Below are positions 30,570 through 39,957 of a DNA stretch of 64,000 nucleotides, piece by piece (position 1 is the first letter of the stretch; every line of letters starts with the position of its first letter). Source of the DNA: Gymnodinialimonas ceratoperidinii (GTDB lineage Bacteria; Pseudomonadota; Alphaproteobacteria; Rhodobacterales; Rhodobacteraceae); contig NZ_CP079194.1 of NCBI RefSeq assembly GCF_019297855.1, positions 1,103,501 to 1,167,500 on the forward strand. The letters are read 5' to 3'. The notes beneath the pieces are model-generated. The model saw nothing but the letters and a program-made list of their open reading frames with translations. It was not told the DNA's origin and made no database searches. The position numbers and the translations under genes are program-made.

Positions 30570-32305
30570 TGGATCAGCCTCAACTGGTTGATGGTTCGCG
30601 CAATCGACGCGAAGGCCTGCGAGATCTCGATCCCGTCGACGTCGTAGTAATGGGCATCGGAGGAGGCGCAGTAACGCATGACTTCCTGACCGCCCGAAGG
30701 GGCTTCGAACCCGATGGAGAAGACGATGATGCCGGCGGCATTGGCCGCGTCACAGATCGCGCGCAGGTTGTTGTCGGCTTGGGTGTTGCCAGCAAAGAGG
30801 TAGCTGGCGTTGTCGGCGACCTCGTTATGGAAGGTCCAGTTCCCCGACGCACGGGCCGGTTCCTCGAAATATTCCTCGGCGATGTATTCGGCCGTGTAGG
30901 CGCCCCAGAGGTCGGCCCAGAGCAGCACGCGGCCGTCGGTCGCCTCGGAGGGGTCATAGGCATTGGCGCGGGCGACTTCGAATTCATCCGCCGTCATGCC
31001 GTAGATGCTCCAGCCACCATCGGGCTGGCTGCGCCACCGACCGCTGGCCGTGCGCGGGTGCTCCTCCGGGATCCAGAACTGGCCCTGCGCCTCCCACCAG
31101 ACGGAATACTGATCGTTGTCTTCGTTGTAAAAGACAGGGGCATAGCCCTCGCGGTAGCCGACGTAGCGGCCTTCGTCGTCCCAGACATCGCGCAGGTCAT
31201 ATTGGTTGGTGTTGGCGCCGTCGGTCATCAGCACGACGACCTTGATCGTCTCGTCGTCCAGCGTCGTGTTCATGTCGCCGTCGCGGAAGGGGGCGGGGCG
31301 GTCGGACAGGTACGAATGGACATCGCCCGAGGCGATCAGCCCGTTCAACGCGGGATTGGCGGCGGGGTCCAGAAGGCCCACGGCCCAGTTCATGCCGACG
31401 TCGATCGCGGTCCAGCCCCCGGCATTGAGCGAGTTGATGTGATCGTGCAGCGCCTCCTCACGGTATTCCCACGGCAGGATCGCGGCGTATTCGTCGGTCT
31501 GGCAGTGGGGATCGCGGAATGCGCGGTCGGAATCTTCGCCGTAGCGGTCCCAGTGCGACAGGCGGCGGATCGGGACGCTGGGATCGATCGCCGTGGTCGC
31601 GAAATCGGCAGAGCTAAAGCGGGCGCAGTTGGACTGGGTGTGGACGTCATCGAAGGCGAAGACGCTCTCGATCAGGTCGCCGCCGTTCACGCGCCCGTTG
31701 TAGGGCACGATGGAGACCGAGACGAGCAGCTCGTTATTGACGTTGTCGTTGGCGTTCAGCACCTCGGTCACGAATTCCCGCGCGGCGGGGCGCATGTTCG
31801 TCATTCGATTGTTGTCGCCCATGGAACCCGAGATATCGAGCACCATCGAGACCTCGATCCGGCGCACCCGTTCCTCGGCCGCGCCGAAGGCCGGAGAGGT
31901 CATGACGCGGACGCCGAACATCCGCATGAAGAGCGAGCGGACCTCGAGCTCTGCATAGGCGTGCACCCGGCGGAAGTTCAGCCCTTGGTCGACGCGGACA
32001 TCGAGGCGGTAGCCTTCGATCCCGGCGATGGAGAAATAGTCGCGCACCACGCCTTCGGGGTCATAGGGCTGGGTCAGCGAGGCGGCGGCCAGCACGGCGC
32101 GGTCGAGGGTATATTGCAGCTGCGTGCGCTGGGTCTCGTAGCGCATCACGTCGATGGCGATGCCGCTGGCGCAGACCATCAGAACGAACATCATGATGGC
32201 GAAGGCGGTGACGGTCCCATCCTCGCGCTCGGCAAAACGGCGCGGCGCCAGACGGGCGGCAATGGCCCCGGCGGAACTCTGCATCTTGTGGAAGAGGCCA
32301 AACAT
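30566..32305 (-). CDS. TadG-like protein with von Willebrand factor A domain
   Basis: A 579-residue protein from ATG 32305, which has AGGAGAG 7 bases upstream. The N-terminus REDGTVTAFAIMMFVLMVCASGIAIDVMRYE is the TadG membrane anchor; the remainder is periplasmic or extracellular. The VWA MIDAS motif DISGSMGDN starts at Asp157, with VVLMTDGANTNQYD later in the domain. Cysteines near SNCARFSS, HCQTDEY, CDAAN and CASSD suggest disulfides. TadG-type proteins anchor or assemble Flp pili. It is the first gene of the three-gene unit, divergent from the dehydrogenase gene. Confidence 0.85.
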   Translation of the reverse strand: MFGLFHKMQSSAGAIAARLAPRRFAEREDGTVTAFAIMMFVLMVCASGIAIDVMRYETQRTQLQYTLDRAVLAAASLTQPYDPEGVVRDYFSIAGIEGYRLDVRVDQGLNFRRVHAYAELEVRSLFMRMFGVRVMTSPAFGAAEERVRRIEVSMVLDISGSMGDNNRMTNMRPAAREFVTEVLNANDNVNNELLVSVSIVPYNGRVNGGDLIESVFAFDDVHTQSNCARFSSADFATTAIDPSVPIRRLSHWDRYGEDSDRAFRDPHCQTDEYAAILPWEYREEALHDHINSLNAGGWTAIDVGMNWAVGLLDPAANPALNGLIASGDVHSYLSDRPAPFRDGDMNTTLDDETIKVVVLMTDGANTNQYDLRDVWDDEGRYVGYREGYAPVFYNEDNDQYSVWWEAQGQFWIPEEHPRTASGRWRSQPDGGWSIYGMTADEFEVARANAYDPSEATDGRVLLWADLWGAYTAEYIAEEYFEEPARASGNWTFHNEVADNASYLFAGNTQADNNLRAICDAANAAGIIVFSIGFEAPSGGQEVMRYCASSDAHYYDVDGIEISQAFASIARTINQLRLIQ

Positions 32306-32595
32306 GCCGTCTCTCCTGAAATTACCAAAACGGCCGTGCGACCTGCACAGGACAAAGAGAGCGGACCCACGGCACCGCGGTCGTTTTCCTAGCAAAGCAA
32401 GGCAGAATTGCGGCGACGGCGTGATGGAAACAGGTTGTTTACGAATCTGCTCTACGACAGGAGTGACGGATAAACACAACGTTCGGTTGCCTTTAGCCCC
32501 CTGCTATGGCCTTCTGAATCGTGGGCCTGCGCGTCCCCGCGCGGCCCTGGCCCACCGGCTGTCAGCCCGTGGAAGAACGCGAAGGGAGACGCGAC

Positions 32596-34029
32596 ATGAC
32601 GACCAACCGGGCAGAGCCCAGTTTCCGAGAATCCGTTGATCTGATGTTCAATCGCGCGGCCGCGCTGCTGGAGCTGCCGCCGGGACTGGAAGAGAAAATT
32701 CGCGTCTGCAACTCGACCTACACGGTGCGGTTCGGCGTGAAGCTGCGCGGCGAAGTGCGCACCTTCACGGGCTACCGCTCCGTCCATTCCGAGCATACCG
32801 AGCCGGTCAAGGGCGGCATCCGTTATTCGACGGGCGTCAACCAGGACGAGGTGGAGGCCCTGGCCGCGCTGATGACCTACAAATGCGCGCTGGTGGAGGC
32901 GCCCTTCGGCGGCTCCAAGGGCGGGCTCTGCATCGATCCGCGCGAATATGACGCCGACGAGTTGGAGAAGATCACCCGCCGTTTCGCCTACGAACTGATC
33001 AAGCGCGACCTGATCGATCCGGCGCAGAACGTGCCGGCCCCCGACATGGGCACCGGTGAGCGCGAGATGGCGATCATGGCCGACCAATATGCGCGGATGA
33101 ACACGACGGACATCAACGCGCGCGCCTGTGTTACCGGCAAACCGCCCCATGCCGGCGGCATCCAAGGCCGGGTGGAGGCGACCGGGCGCGGTGTGCAATA
33201 TGCCTTGCGCGAATTCTTCCGCCACCCCGAGGATATCGCGAAAGCGGGGATGAGCGGCTCGCTCGACGGCAAGCGCGTGATCGTTCAGGGCCTGGGCAAC
33301 GTGGGCTATCACGCGGCCAAGTTCCTCAGCGAGGAGGACGGTTGCATCGTCACTCATGTGATCGAGCGGGACGGGGTGATCCACAATTCCCACGGCATCA
33401 AGATCGAGGATCTGCACCACTGGATTGCCGAACATGGCGGGGTGAAGGGATATCCCAACGGCAATTTCGACGAGAACGGCAACGCCGCGCTGGAAGAGGA
33501 GTGCGATATCCTGATCCCGGCGGCGCTGGAGGGGGTCATCAACCTCGGCAATGCCGACCGGATCAAGGCGCCGCTGATCATCGAGGCGGCGAATGGCCCG
33601 ATTACGGCGGGGGCCAACGACATCCTGATGGAGCGCGGCACGGTCATCATCCCCGACCTCTACGCCAACGCCGGCGGTGTGACGGTTTCCTATTTCGAAT
33701 GGGTCAAGAACCTCAGCCATATCCGCTTCGGCCGCATGCAGCGGCGCCAGGAAGAGGCGCGCCACCAGTTGATCGTCGATGAGCTGGAGCGGCTGGACAA
33801 GCACCTTGGCGGCGCATGGTCGATGACGCCGGACTTCAAGCAGAAGTACCTGCGCGGGGCCGGGGAGTTGGAGCTGGTCCGCTCAGGGCTCGACGACACC
33901 ATGCGCGAGGCCTATGCCGCGATGCGCAAGGTCTGGTACGAGCGCGATGACGTGCTTGATCTGCGGACCGCGGGCTTCCTCGTGTCGATCAACCGGGTCG
34001 CGGCGAGTTATCAGGCGAAGGGGATCTGA
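32596..34029 (+). CDS. Glu/Leu/Phe/Val dehydrogenase (glutamate dehydrogenase type)
   Basis: A 477-residue amino-acid dehydrogenase interconverting an amino acid and its 2-oxo acid with ammonia and NAD(P)H. Conserved blocks: HTEPVKGGIRYS with the substrate-binding Lys, ALMTYKCALVEAPFGGSKGGL with the catalytic Lys, VPAPDMGTGEREMAIMADQY, and the nucleotide-binding VIVQGLGNVGYHAAKFL. NAGGVTVSYFEWVKNL is the usual late block. Glutamate dehydrogenase is the best guess from length and motifs, and NAD or NADP preference cannot be told. The ATG has GAAGGGAG 6 bases upstream. Confidence 0.93.
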   Translation: MTTNRAEPSFRESVDLMFNRAAALLELPPGLEEKIRVCNSTYTVRFGVKLRGEVRTFTGYRSVHSEHTEPVKGGIRYSTGVNQDEVEALAALMTYKCALVEAPFGGSKGGLCIDPREYDADELEKITRRFAYELIKRDLIDPAQNVPAPDMGTGEREMAIMADQYARMNTTDINARACVTGKPPHAGGIQGRVEATGRGVQYALREFFRHPEDIAKAGMSGSLDGKRVIVQGLGNVGYHAAKFLSEEDGCIVTHVIERDGVIHNSHGIKIEDLHHWIAEHGGVKGYPNGNFDENGNAALEEECDILIPAALEGVINLGNADRIKAPLIIEAANGPITAGANDILMERGTVIIPDLYANAGGVTVSYFEWVKNLSHIRFGRMQRRQEEARHQLIVDELERLDKHLGGAWSMTPDFKQKYLRGAGELELVRSGLDDTMREAYAAMRKVWYERDDVLDLRTAGFLVSINRVAASYQAKGI

Positions 34030-34064
34030 GCCGCCGATGACGTCGCAGGTTTGGGAACTGTAGA

Positions 34065-34131
34065 GGGGGCTCTGCCCCCCTGCGTCTCTGTGAGCCGCAT
34101 TCCCCCCGGAGTTGTATCGGCCAAGATGAAG
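34065..34131 (+). repeat. Composite intergenic repeat, copy 2 (palindrome + GGAGTTGTATCGGCC box)
   Basis: A perfect GGGGGCTCTGCCCCC palindrome (34065-34079) lies 36 bases after the dehydrogenase stop. About 23 bases on comes CCCCGGAGTTGTATCGGCC running into AAGATGAAG (34103-34131). Order and relative orientation of the parts equal those of copy 1 at 7561-7634. The palindrome may also act as the dehydrogenase terminator, although no T-run follows. Confidence 0.75.
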
Positions 34132-34190
34132 GCGGGCGGGAGAGGCGGCGAGTTTTGGTGTGGATTGCAGGGTGTTTTAGGGGTCTGGGC

Positions 34191-34700
34191 TCAGACGTCT
34201 TCGCCGCGTTCCACCTGCATGACGATCATCATGTCGGCGACATTCTTGGCGTCCTGCCGCGCGGTGACGCCGCCGATGGCAAGGGTCCGTCCGGCGCGCC
34301 ACCAGAGGCCGGGGGCGAAGACGCGCGGACCTTGGGGTTGTTTCAGGCGGACGAGGAAACCGCCGGCGGGTTTGAACGCGAAGGCGCCGCGGTCGACGCG
34401 GGCCACGTTGTCGAGGCGGCAGAGGCTGCGGCCGCCCACCTCGCGCAATTCGGAGCGGGTGAGTTCGATCTCGCGGCCCGAGGCCTGCCAGATCCCGTAG
34501 CCAAGCCAGAAGCAGCCGGCGCCGAAGAAGGTGAGAAACAGCATGTAGCCGAAGTGTTCGGGCGGGCGCAGGGCGGCGACAGTCCAGACGACCACGCCGA
34601 GGGCCACGATGAAGCCTACCGCGACCACCCGGCGTGCGGGGCGCGGGGTGATGCTGGCCAGGACCTCATCGGGGTCGGGGGTCTTCGATTTCCGCGCCAT
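34191..34700 (-). CDS. Two-pass membrane protein with a PH-like C-terminal domain, unknown function
   Basis: A 169-residue protein with two membrane segments (VVAVGFIVALGVVVWTVAAL and GYMLFLTFFGAGCFWLGYGIW) followed by a beta-rich domain (REIELTRSELREVGGRSLCRLDNVARVDRGAFAFKPAGGFLVRLK). This layout resembles bacterial PH-like or YcxB-type membrane proteins; the resemblance is by pattern only. It is convergent with the dehydrogenase gene and divergent from pirin, with about 87 bases to the pirin ATG. No function can be assigned. Confidence 0.65.
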   Translation of the reverse strand: MARKSKTPDPDEVLASITPRPARRVVAVGFIVALGVVVWTVAALRPPEHFGYMLFLTFFGAGCFWLGYGIWQASGREIELTRSELREVGGRSLCRLDNVARVDRGAFAFKPAGGFLVRLKQPQGPRVFAPGLWWRAGRTLAIGGVTARQDAKNVADMMIVMQVERGEDV

Positions 34701-34787
34701 TGCACACCTTTCGTGCCGCCGTGCAGAATAGACGGCGGCGATGACCGCTCCTACCTAGTGGACACAATTGCCGCAAGGAGGCTCCTC

Positions 34788-35699
34788 ATGTCTATCCGTC
34801 CGATCATCGAGACGCGCCCGGCCCAGGCCACCATGGAGGGGGCGGGCGTCCATCTGCATCGCGCCTTCGGGTTCCAGGACCCGAGCGAGCTTGATCCGTT
34901 CCTGCTGTTTGACGACTTCCGCAACGATGACCCGGCGTTCTACGCCAAGGGGTTTCCGTGGCATCCGCACCGCGGGATCGAGACGATTACCTATGTGCTG
35001 GAAGGCGAGGTGGCGCATTCCGACAGTCTGGGCAACTCCGGCACCCTGGGGGCGGGCTCGGTGCAATGGATGACCGCGGGCTCGGGCATTCTGCACCAGG
35101 AGATGCCCACGGGGAATGCGCGGGGGCAGATGCATGGGTTCCAGCTGTGGGGAAACCTGCCTGCCGCCGACAAGATGACGGCACCGCGCTACCAGGATAT
35201 CGCCGGTGCCGATATCCCCGAGGTGATCGACGACGACGGCGTGCGTGTGCGTGTCATCACCGGTGAATTCTGGGGCAAACGTGGCCCGGTCGACGGGGTC
35301 GCGGCGGATCCGCAGTACCTCGATATTGCCGTGCCGGCGGGGGTGAAGAAGACTTTCCGGATCGACACCTACCGCCGCGCCTTCGCCTATGTGTTCGAGG
35401 GGGCAGGCGCCTTTGTCGACGCGTCAGGGCCCGAAGGTATCTTGCTGGAGAAGGAAGTGATGGGGGCGGAGGTCAACATCCGCGACCTCTCTGGCGACCG
35501 CACGCTGATCCGTTTTGGTACCGGGGACGAGGTGACGGTGCAGGCGGGCGCGGAAGGGGTGCGCTTCCTCCTGATCTCGGGCGCGCCGATCGAGGAACCT
35601 GTCGCCTGGCACGGGCCGATCGTAATGAACACGCAGGCGGAGTTGCAGCAGGCGATGCGGGATTTGCAGAACGGGACGTTCATCAAGCCGGCGCATTGA
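34788..35699 (+). CDS. Pirin family protein
   Basis: A 303-residue bicupin. The N-terminal cupin carries the iron-ligand pattern HPHRGIETITYVLEGE with His59 and His61, and MTAGSGILHQEMP supplies the later His and Glu. Some bacterial pirins are quercetin 2,3-dioxygenases and others bind metabolic enzymes; the role here is open. The C-terminal cupin (ITGEFWGKRGPV...) is also visible. AAGGAGG lies 6 bases before the ATG. It appears to be a single-gene unit. Confidence 0.93.
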   Translation: MSIRPIIETRPAQATMEGAGVHLHRAFGFQDPSELDPFLLFDDFRNDDPAFYAKGFPWHPHRGIETITYVLEGEVAHSDSLGNSGTLGAGSVQWMTAGSGILHQEMPTGNARGQMHGFQLWGNLPAADKMTAPRYQDIAGADIPEVIDDDGVRVRVITGEFWGKRGPVDGVAADPQYLDIAVPAGVKKTFRIDTYRRAFAYVFEGAGAFVDASGPEGILLEKEVMGAEVNIRDLSGDRTLIRFGTGDEVTVQAGAEGVRFLLISGAPIEEPVAWHGPIVMNTQAELQQAMRDLQNGTFIKPAH

Positions 35700-35786
35700 G
35701 GGCGGGCTCTGACAGGCATGCGGCGCGGGGAGGGGAGGCCTTTCTCGCGCCGTTTTTCGTGGCGTGTAGCGTGCTCGGGCGGCGTC

Positions 35787-36158
35787 TCAGGTGGGGCCGA
35801 TCCATTGCACAAAGGCAATGCCGGCGCCGATGACGACGAGCGCGCGGAAGCCGATTTCGGCGGCTAGCAGACTGCGGCGCTGACCGGCACGGGCACCGGG
35901 GCGGCGCCGGGCGAGACTGTTGCGAATGACATTGGCTGCGCGCGTCGCCTGGGCGGGATCGGTGCGGGCGGCAAGCTTGGGATGGGCGAGGCGGGGTTCA
36001 AGGGCAATCAACTCGCGCGCCGCGGTGCGCGCAGGCGCGGGCAGCAGCCGACCGGCCTTGCGCACGGCCTTGGGGAAGCTGCGCGCCCGCACCGAGAGAC
36101 GCTCGGCCATCAGCGCGCGCAACTCCTCGGTCATCTGCTGATACCCTGCGTGATCCAT
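35787..36158 (-). CDS. Small basic protein with one C-terminal membrane segment, unknown function
   Basis: A 123-residue arginine- and alanine-rich protein (MDHAGYQQMTEELRALMAERLSVRARSF...). A single hydrophobic segment at the end (GFRALVVIGAGIAFVQWIGPT) suggests a tail-anchored inner-membrane protein. The start could be the second Met at 36134. The gene is divergent from the alpha/beta hydrolase and convergent with pirin. No family recognised; the reading frame is open and of typical composition. Confidence 0.5.
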   Translation of the reverse strand: MDHAGYQQMTEELRALMAERLSVRARSFPKAVRKAGRLLPAPARTAARELIALEPRLAHPKLAARTDPAQATRAANVIRNSLARRRPGARAGQRRSLLAAEIGFRALVVIGAGIAFVQWIGPT

Positions 36159-36268
36159 GGAATCGTCGTGCCCCTCATTCGCTCGGTCGGGAAGCTACGC
36201 CCTGGGCGCGGTGCCCTCAACCCCTGGTGCATCTGGCGTTTTCGCGCCCGGCCCCCTATGCCTGTGTC

Positions 36269-37027
36269 ATGTTGGAAAGTTACACCTTCGGCACGAAAAC
36301 AGCCGCTCCGCCGATCCTGATTGCCCACGGGCTCTTCGGATCTGCCCGCAACTGGAACGTGATCGCCAAGCGCCTCTCGGAGACGCGTTTCGTGATCACC
36401 GTTGACATGCGCAACCACGGCGCGAGCCCGTGGAACGCCCCCCACGACTACCCGGCGATGGCTGGCGATCTTGCGGAAATCATTGCGAAAAATGGAGGGC
36501 AGGCGGATGTTGTCGGGCACTCCATGGGCGGCAAGGCGGCGATGGTTCTGGCGCTGAACCACCCTGAGACGCTGCGCAAGCTGGTGGTCGCGGACATCGC
36601 GCCGGTCGCCTACGGGCACACGCAGCAGGGCATGATCGACGCGATGCGGACGGTGGATCTGCCGCGGGTGGAGACCCGCGGCGACGCGGACCGGCAACTG
36701 GCGGCAGAGATCGAGGAGCCGGGGGTGCGTGCCTTCCTGCTGCAATCGCTGGACGTGAAGGCGAAACGCTGGCGGCTGAACCTCGACCAGTTGGAGGCCG
36801 ACATGGGCGCCGTGCTCGGGTTTCCCGAGGTCGAGAGCTGCTTCGAGGGGCCGGTCCTGATGCTCTCGGGCGGGGAGTCGGACTACGTTCTGCCGGAACA
36901 TCGGGAGCGGGTGAAGGCGCTGTTTCCCGCCGCACGCTTCGCGAAGATTCCCGGAGCGGGGCATTGGCTGCACGCCGAGAAGCCGCGGGAGTTCGAGGCG
37001 GCTGTGGCGGCGTTTCTGGCCGCGTGA
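36269..37027 (+). CDS. Alpha/beta-fold hydrolase (YbfF-like)
   Basis: A 252-residue esterase-type hydrolase. The oxyanion region is AHGLFGSARNW, the nucleophile elbow GHSMGGKAA gives Ser85, and the C-terminal GAGHWLHAEKP gives the catalytic His; the acid is probably in LSGGESDYVLPE. The pattern HGLFGSARNWNVIAKRL and DMRNHGASP match the YbfF/ABHD11-like group of acyl-ester hydrolases. The ATG at 36269 is chosen because the homologous core starts immediately after; no strong ribosome binding site is seen. Substrate unknown. Confidence 0.88.
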   Translation: MLESYTFGTKTAAPPILIAHGLFGSARNWNVIAKRLSETRFVITVDMRNHGASPWNAPHDYPAMAGDLAEIIAKNGGQADVVGHSMGGKAAMVLALNHPETLRKLVVADIAPVAYGHTQQGMIDAMRTVDLPRVETRGDADRQLAAEIEEPGVRAFLLQSLDVKAKRWRLNLDQLEADMGAVLGFPEVESCFEGPVLMLSGGESDYVLPEHRERVKALFPAARFAKIPGAGHWLHAEKPREFEAAVAAFLAA

Positions 37028-37370
37028 CACCTGTGCACATCCCGTACACAGCCCGTACACCGCTGGAGGCGGGCGGGACTTGGCATGTTGCGATGGGTTG
37101 TGGGCGGGGAGCGTCGGGGACGTTGCGTGTTTCGGAACAGTGATGGTGAGCGGCGAGTCTGAGCCGAGGGGGGTGAGCAGCGTCCGCGTCACGCGTGCCA
37201 TTGGCACGACGGGGGCGGTTCGGGCGCTCTCCGGCGGAGCCGGGCGGGGGGTGTTAAACGTGCAAACGGCTTGCCTTTAGGGACACACTAGAAGCACGGG
37301 ACTCCGCGCCGTAACCCCTGTGTGGGCCCGCAGACTTTTGTACGCAAAAGTCGCTTTCGCCCACCGTCAC
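37028..37370. other. Gene-free stretch downstream of the hydrolase, with one inverted repeat
   Basis: About 340 bases without a convincing gene; short open frames here lack start signals and protein-like composition. A CCCGTACAC motif occurs twice close together (around 37041-37060). At 37333-37352 there is a perfect 8-base inverted repeat, GACTTTTG-TACG-CAAAAGTC. With the hairpin at 37371-37402, this may be the end of an RNA, but no promoter is clear. Confidence 0.45.
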
Positions 37371-37402
37371 GCAAAGGGGCCAGCTATGGCTGGCCCCTTT
37401 GC
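37371..37402 (-). terminator. Perfect 14-bp hairpin just downstream of lepA
   Basis: GCAAAGGGGCCAGC and GCTGGCCCCTTTGC flank a four-base loop, forming an uninterrupted 14-bp stem 3 bases beyond the lepA stop. The stem is symmetric, so it could terminate transcription from either side. There is no long T-run after it on either strand. Confidence 0.6.
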
Positions 37403-37405
37403 GTG

Positions 37406-39205
37406 CTAACTGTCCATCTTTAGTGCGCTAATAAAGGCGCTCTGAGGGATCTCCACCTTCCCAAACTGCCGCATCTTTTTCTTGCCCGCCTTCTGCTTGT
37501 CCAAGAGCTTCCGCTTCCGCGAGGCGTCGCCGCCGTAGCACTTCGCGGTCACGTCCTTGCGCATGGCCGAGAGGGTTTCGCGCGCGATGACGCGGCCGCC
37601 GATGGCTGCCTGGATCGGGATCTTGAACATGTGGCGGGGGATGAGTTCCTTGAGTTTCTCGACCATGGCGCGGCCGCGGGTCTCGGCGCGGTCGCGGTGG
37701 ACCATGATGGAGAGCGCGTCGACCGGCTCATCGTTGACCAGAACCTGCATCTTCACCAGCGCATCCTCGCGGTAGCCGATCATCTGGTAATCGAACGACG
37801 CATACCCTTTGGTAACACTTTTCAGCCTATCGTAGAAATCGAACACCACCTCGTTCAGGGGCAGGTCGTAGACCACCATCGCCCGCGTGCCCGCGTAGGT
37901 GAGGTCCTGCTGGATGCCGCGCCGGTCCTGGCAAAGCTTCAGCACATCGCCCAGGTAGTCGTCGGGCACGAGGATCGTGGCCTTGATCCGCGGCTCCTCG
38001 ATCCGGTCGATATGGGCCGGGTCGGGCATGTCGGCGGGGTTGTGCAGCTCGACCATCGTCTCGTCACGCATGTGCACGTGGTAGATGACCGAGGGCGCGG
38101 TGGTGATCAGGTCGATATCGTATTCGCGCTCCAGCCGGTCGCGGATCACTTCAAGATGGAGGAGCCCAAGGAAACCACAACGGAAACCGAAACCGAGCGC
38201 GGCGGATGTCTCCATCTCGTGGGAGAAGGAGGCGTCGTTGAGCGCCAGCTTCTCGATCGCGTCGCGCAGGTCCTCGAACTGGTTGGTATCAACCGGGAAG
38301 AGGCCGCAGAAGACGACGGGCTGCGACGGCTTGAAGCCCGGCAGCGCGTCGGTGGCGCCGTGCTTCTCGTGGGTGATCGTGTCGCCCACGCGGGTATCGC
38401 GCACCTGTTTGATCGAGGCGGTGAGAAAGCCCATCTCGCCGGGGCCAAGCTCGGGGATGTCCTTCATCTTCGGGGTGAAGACGCCAAGGCGATCAACGGG
38501 ATACTGCCCGCCGGTGCGCATCATCTTGATCTTGTCGCCCTTCTTGATGACCCCGTCGATCACGCGGATCAGGACGACGACGCCGAGGTAGCTGTCGTAG
38601 TAGCTGTCCACCAGCATCGCCTTGAGCGGCGCGTCGCGGTCGCCCGTGGGGGCGGGCAGGCGGGTGACGATGGCTTCCAGCACGTCGGGGATGCCGACGC
38701 CGGTCTTGGCGGAAATCTCGACGGCTTCGCTGGCGTCGATGCCGATCACGTCTTCGATCTGTTCGCGCACCCGGTCGGGCTCGGCCGCGGGCAGGTCGAC
38801 CTTGTTGAGCACCGGCACGATCTCGTGATCCGCGTCGATCGCCTGATAGACGTTGGCCAGCGTCTGCGCCTCGACCCCTTGCGAGGCGTCGACGACCAGA
38901 AGCGACCCCTCCACCGCCTTCATCGAGCGCGAGACCTCGTAGGCGAAGTCGACGTGGCCCGGCGTGTCGATCAGGTTGAGGATATAGGTGTTCCCGTCCT
39001 TGGCAGGATATTCGATGCGGACGGTATTGGCCTTGATGGTAATGCCCCGCTCGCGCTCGATATCCATCTGGTCGAGCAGCTGCGCCTGCATGTCGCGCTC
39101 GGCCACGGTGCCGGTGAGCTGGATCAGCCGGTCGGCCAGCGTGGATTTCCCGTGGTCGATATGGGCCACGATGGAGAAATTGCGGATGCGGTTGAGGTCG
39201 GTCAT
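37406..39205 (-). CDS. lepA: Elongation factor 4 (LepA)
   Basis: The 599-residue ribosome-associated GTPase thought to act in initiation or back-translocation. G-domain motifs: AHIDHGKST (P-loop, 14-22), [10 protein letters not shown] (G2), DTPGHVDF (G3), NKVDLP (G4) and the SAKTG (G5). The LepA-specific C-terminal ends with [14 protein letters not shown] basic block ([21 protein letters not shown]). The ATG at 39205 gives the canonical length; the open frame extends far upstream but is spurious. A perfect hairpin follows the stop. Confidence 0.98.
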   Translation of the reverse strand: MTDLNRIRNFSIVAHIDHGKSTLADRLIQLTGTVAERDMQAQLLDQMDIERERGITIKANTVRIEYPAKDGNTYILNLIDTPGHVDFAYEVSRSMKAVEGSLLVVDASQGVEAQTLANVYQAIDADHEIVPVLNKVDLPAAEPDRVREQIEDVIGIDASEAVEISAKTGVGIPDVLEAIVTRLPAPTGDRDAPLKAMLVDSYYDSYLGVVVLIRVIDGVIKKGDKIKMMRTGGQYPVDRLGVFTPKMKDIPELGPGEMGFLTASIKQVRDTRVGDTITHEKHGATDALPGFKPSQPVVFCGLFPVDTNQFEDLRDAIEKLALNDASFSHEMETSAALGFGFRCGFLGLLHLEVIRDRLEREYDIDLITTAPSVIYHVHMRDETMVELHNPADMPDPAHIDRIEEPRIKATILVPDDYLGDVLKLCQDRRGIQQDLTYAGTRAMVVYDLPLNEVVFDFYDRLKSVTKGYASFDYQMIGYREDALVKMQVLVNDEPVDALSIMVHRDRAETRGRAMVEKLKELIPRHMFKIPIQAAIGGRVIARETLSAMRKDVTAKCYGGDASRKRKLLDKQKAGKKKMRQFGKVEIPQSAFISALKMDS

Positions 39206-39611
39206 GGGACGGCCTTGAAGCGAGGGTTTCAAGGGGATGTAGCGTGTTGGGCGGGGCGGGGAAAGGGCCTGCGCGCGTTTGTCGGCATCCGGGTTTTCTT
39301 TGCCGGTACAGATGGGGTGGAGCAGCGGGGGTATCGGTGCGCGGAGGGGACGAAGAAGCGGGTGCGCGCAGTATGGTGAGCGGTGGAGCGGGGCGGTGGG
39401 CGTGCCATGGGCCGGGCTTCGGTCGGAGCCGCGCGATGTGACGGGGCTCGGGACGTCGGGAGGCGGGAGCGGGGCTGCCATTGGCTCGTGACGGTGCCGC
39501 GGGGGTCGGTGTGTTGATTGCGGCATGGGCGCGCCGCCGCCAAAACTTAACGTAACGCCGTGGCGCGATGGCTGTGCTAGGCTCGCTTTGAAGCCGCTGA
39601 GAGGATGAGCG
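39206..39611. other. Gene-free stretch between lepA and the ParB-like gene
   Basis: About 400 bases between divergent genes. It is extremely G-rich on the plus strand to about 39500, then turns AT-richer (AAAACTTAACGTAACG around 39542-39557) as expected for a promoter of the ParB-like gene. I see no gene, RNA fold or strong repeat. Confidence 0.4.
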
Positions 39612-39860
39612 ATGCCCAACCAGATCCCGCTGCGAATGGACGACATCTATGTGCCCGCCAAGCGGAAGAAGACGTTGGAGGCCGAGCGGGTGGACGCTCT
39701 GGCCCATGATATCCTCGAGAACGGGCAAACCACCCCGATCCGGGTGCGCGAGGGGAAGGGGCGCTATGTCCTGCTGGAAGGGCTGCACCGGCTGGAGGCC
39801 ATGCGCGCGCTCGGGGAGGAGCGGATCGTCGTCTACGTCACCCAAGCGCGCCTGCATTGA
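39612..39860 (+). CDS. Mini ParB-like (ParB/Srx-fold) protein
   Basis: An 82-residue protein consisting almost only of a ParB N-terminal-type domain: [51 protein letters not shown]. The GLHRLEA motif corresponds to the GExR / GCHR nucleotide-phosphate loop of ParB (CTPase) and sulfiredoxin. The helix-turn-helix and dimerisation parts of full ParB are absent. Gene-rich Rhodobacteraceae chromosomes carry such orphans; the role is unknown. GAGAGG precedes the ATG by about 8 bases. Nothing nearby indicates a partition locus. Confidence 0.75.
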   Translation: MPNQIPLRMDDIYVPAKRKKTLEAERVDALAHDILENGQTTPIRVREGKGRYVLLEGLHRLEAMRALGEERIVVYVTQARLH

Positions 39861-39957
39861 TCGGCGAAGTCGTGAATTGACCCGCGCCGCCCGAGTCAGA
39901 CATAATGCCGGCAGAGCAGACCGGGCAAAAAGACCCGTTACATTAGAGGCGATTGAT

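Noticed and set aside
37080..37280. Possible 66-residue gene between the hydrolase and lepA
   Set aside because: Composition is random-like, no ribosome binding site, and no features beyond being open.
39612..39860. Plasmid or chromosome partition locus
   Set aside because: Only the N-terminal domain of ParB is present, with no parA, parS-like repeats or replication genes nearby.
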